NCBI RefSeq assembly: GCF_004124315.2 | Contig: NZ_CP096889.1 | Location: forward strand, 1,719,001-1,783,000 | Source: Bacillus cabrialesii | GTDB lineage: Bacteria > Bacillota > Bacilli > Bacillales > Bacillaceae | Reading direction: 5' to 3' | DNA: 64,000 nucleotides | Shown: positions 62,581-64,000 of the stretch, piece by piece | How the letters are laid out: each line of letters begins with the position of its first letter | How positions within the stretch are numbered: position 1 is the first letter of the stretch | Translations under genes and position numbers: made by a program | The notes under the pieces: generated by a model | The model's input: the letters and a program-made list of their open reading frames with translations, nothing else | What the model was told of the DNA's origin: nothing | Database searches by the model: none

Positions 62581-63318
62581 ATGGAACATCGTATGGAAAA
62601 CACAGAAGAAGAGCGTCCTGAAAAAAATGATGCGAAAGACAGCATTATGAATAAAATACAGCAACTTGGTGAAACGACGCTTCCGCAGCTGCCCCAAGAT
62701 ACAAATATTCATTGTTTGACCATTATCGGACAAATAGAAGGCCATGTTCAGCTTCCTCCGCAAAACAAAACAACAAAATATGAGCATGTCATCCCGCAGA
62801 TCGTGGCTATTGAACAGAATCCCAAAATTGAAGGCTTGCTGATTATATTAAATACTGTCGGAGGAGATGTTGAAGCGGGTCTCGCAATAGCGGAAATGCT
62901 CGCATCTTTATCAAAGCCGACCGTTTCCATTGTGCTTGGCGGAGGGCATTCCATCGGCGTTCCGATTGCGGTATCCTGTGATTACAGCTATATTGCTGAA
63001 ACAGCAACGATGACGATTCATCCCGTTCGGCTGACCGGACTGGTAATCGGTGTGCCGCAAACGTTTGAATACCTGGATAAGATGCAAGAAAGAGTTGTTA
63101 AATTTGTGACAAGCCATTCCAATATAACCGAAGAGAAGTTTAAAGAGCTGATGTTTTCAAAAGGGAATTTAACACGCGACATCGGAACAAATGTAGTCGG
63201 TAAGGATGCAGTGGAATACGGACTGATAGATCACACAGGCGGTGTCGGGCAGGCGATCAATAAACTGAATGAGCTCATTGAGGAAGCAAGATCAGAAGAA
63301 GGACGGATGCTTCAATGA
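62581..63318 (+). CDS. tepA: ClpP-like serine protease TepA
   Basis: ClpP/SppA-like protein described as translocation-enhancing in B. subtilis; related to spore small-protein proteolysis by recent work I recall only loosely. The 245-residue product has a charged N-terminus, IVAIEQNPKIEGLLIILNTVGGDVEAGL, and the nucleophile Ser124 in GGGHSIGVPIAV. No signal peptide is visible, so it is probably cytoplasmic. Start ATG 62581 after GGAAAGGGTG. ATGA overlap with ylzJ. Confidence 0.95.
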   Translation: MEHRMENTEEERPEKNDAKDSIMNKIQQLGETTLPQLPQDTNIHCLTIIGQIEGHVQLPPQNKTTKYEHVIPQIVAIEQNPKIEGLLIILNTVGGDVEAGLAIAEMLASLSKPTVSIVLGGGHSIGVPIAVSCDYSYIAETATMTIHPVRLTGLVIGVPQTFEYLDKMQERVVKFVTSHSNITEEKFKELMFSKGNLTRDIGTNVVGKDAVEYGLIDHTGGVGQAINKLNELIEEARSEEGRMLQ

Positions 63319-63527
63319 TTCTGTATACCGTGATGCCGCAGGAAATTGTATTTGCGGAGCAGAACCAAGAGACAAGCGCACATGAGCAAATTGAATACAA
63401 AGGTGTACCGCTTCTTGTCGAAATGAAAGGGAATGAAGCGGAAGTCATTCAAATCATGAGCACAAATCCAATGCATTTTCTGCATCCGGACATTTCACCG
63501 GGACAAAAGCTGAAATTTAACGTATAA
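63315..63527 (+). CDS. ylzJ: YlzJ, conserved hypothetical protein
   Basis: The 70-residue product is beta-rich with motif LYTVMPQEIVFAEQ at the start and LVEMKGNEAEVIQIMSTNPMHFLHPDISPGQ later. It is the YlzJ-like family, conserved after tepA in Bacillus. Function unknown. Start overlaps the tepA stop (ATGA), suggesting coupled translation with tepA. Confidence 0.9.
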   Translation: MILYTVMPQEIVFAEQNQETSAHEQIEYKGVPLLVEMKGNEAEVIQIMSTNPMHFLHPDISPGQKLKFNV

Positions 63528-63556
63528 GAATCAAACCCATTTTCGGGGGCAAAATA

Positions 63557-63565
63557 TGCTATAAT
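63557..63565 (+). promoter_or_regulatory. Extended -10 promoter of spoIIIE
   Basis: TGCTATAAT: extended -10 with a consensus TATAAT, 93 bases before the spoIIIE start. No good -35 at 17 bases. Confidence 0.65.
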
Positions 63566-63587
63566 AGGGGAATCCTACAGAAAAAAC

Positions 63588-63612
63588 GCAGCCTGTAAAC
63601 GGCTGCTTTCTT
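63588..63612 (+). terminator. Hairpin in the spoIIIE leader
   Basis: GCAGCC and GGCTGC with loop TGTAAAC, followed by TTTCTT. It can terminate transcription from tepA-ylzJ, but lies downstream of the spoIIIE promoter, so it also affects that transcript. Confidence 0.6.
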
Positions 63613-63657
63613 CATTATGTATGAACTTACATTTTTTAACGCAGTAAGGTGATGAGT

Positions 63658-64000
63658 GTGGCAAAGAAAAAAAGAAAATCAAGAAAAAAACAGGCGAAAC
63701 AGCTCAATATAAAATACGAACTCAACGGATTGCTGTGCATAGCCATTTCAATTATCGCGATTCTGCAGCTCGGGGTAGTCGGACAAACCTTTATTTACTT
63801 GTTCCGCTTTTTTACCGGAGAGTGGTTTATTTTATGCTTGTTAGGTTTATTGGTGTTAGGAGTCTCGCTGTTTTGGAAGAAGAAAACGCCAAGCCTGTTA
63901 ACGAGACGAAAGGCTGGGTTGTACTGTATTATCGCAAGCATATTGCTGCTTTCTCACGTGCAGCTGTTTAAAAATTTGACGCACAAAGGGTCTATTGAGT
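63658..64000 (+). CDS. spoIIIE: DNA translocase SpoIIIE, 5' part (truncated by window end)
   Basis: Membrane DNA pump that moves the chromosome into the forespore. The 114 visible residues begin with a basic segment MAKKKRKSRKKQAKQLNIKY, then three hydrophobic membrane segments (about 24-46, 51-70 and 86-104). These match the N-terminal membrane domain of SpoIIIE/FtsK; the ATPase motor and gamma domain lie beyond 64000. GTG start 63658 is preceded by AAGGTGATG at 6-base spacing; GTG 63649 and ATG 63652 overlap that SD. Confidence 0.95.
   Translation, partial: MAKKKRKSRKKQAKQLNIKYELNGLLCIAISIIAILQLGVVGQTFIYLFRFFTGEWFILCLLGLLVLGVSLFWKKKTPSLLTRRKAGLYCIIASILLLSHVQLFKNLTHKGSIE

Overview
The window is a chromosomal segment of a low-GC Gram-positive endospore former, and gene order plus near-identity of the products to remembered Bacillus subtilis proteins place it in the Bacillus subtilis species complex (species not resolvable by eye; several residues differ from what I recall of strain 168, for example in PolC). 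Every protein-coding gene I accept is on the + strand. I see no mobile element, CRISPR array, rRNA, tRNA or pseudogene. Coding density is very high and most starts can be fixed by Shine-Dalgarno (SD) spacing; many genes use TTG or GTG.

Layout: (1) 1-2313, end of the codW-clpY-codY operon (ATP-dependent HslUV-type protease and the GTP/branched-chain-amino-acid sensor CodY), closed by a terminator. (2) 2314-2695, a 380-bp regulatory region. (3) 2696-29195, the complete ~26-kb fla/che operon: basal body rod, MS ring, switch, type III export apparatus, hook, chemotaxis proteins, then sigD (sigma for late flagellar genes) and swrB near the 3' end. (4) 29215-36703, translation and envelope genes: rpsB, tsf, pyrH, frr, uppS, cdsA, dxr, rasP. 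(5) 36736-42852, proS and polC. (6) 42972-50195, the rimP-nusA-rnpM-ylxQ-infB-ylxP-rbfA-truB-ribC cluster behind a structured leader. (7) 50229-55297, rpsO, pnpA, ylxY, mlpA. (8) 55288-60619, ymxH, then dpaAB (dipicolinate synthase for spores) directly followed by asd-dapG-dapA (the pathway that makes its precursor). (9) 60720-64000, rnjB, tepA, ylzJ and the 5' part of spoIIIE.

How the genes work together: CodY, made just upstream, is a known repressor of the fla/che promoter. Within fla/che the structural parts (FlgBC, FliEFG, hook FlgDEK, export FliHIJOPQR/FlhAB) come before the chemotaxis signalling set (CheY, B, A, W, C, D, with the Bacillus-type phosphatases FliY and CheC) and the alternative sigma SigD, so completion of the basal body is coupled to late gene expression. 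In the sporulation part, Asd/DapG/DapA feed hydroxytetrahydrodipicolinate either to lysine/cell wall diaminopimelate or, through DpaA/DpaB, to dipicolinic acid.

No unknown multi-gene system was found. The best second-look signals are RNA-level: a perfect 10-bp GNRA-type hairpin between an isolated SD and the swrD start codon (it would bridge the SD to the ATG), a three-hairpin leader before rimP-nusA with a duplicated 9-mer, a 12-bp hairpin at the predicted 5' end of polC mRNA, a structured rpsB leader, and a sigma-E-like promoter embedded in the mlpA terminator. At protein level, YlxY has lost the usual catalytic Asp motif of polysaccharide deacetylases.
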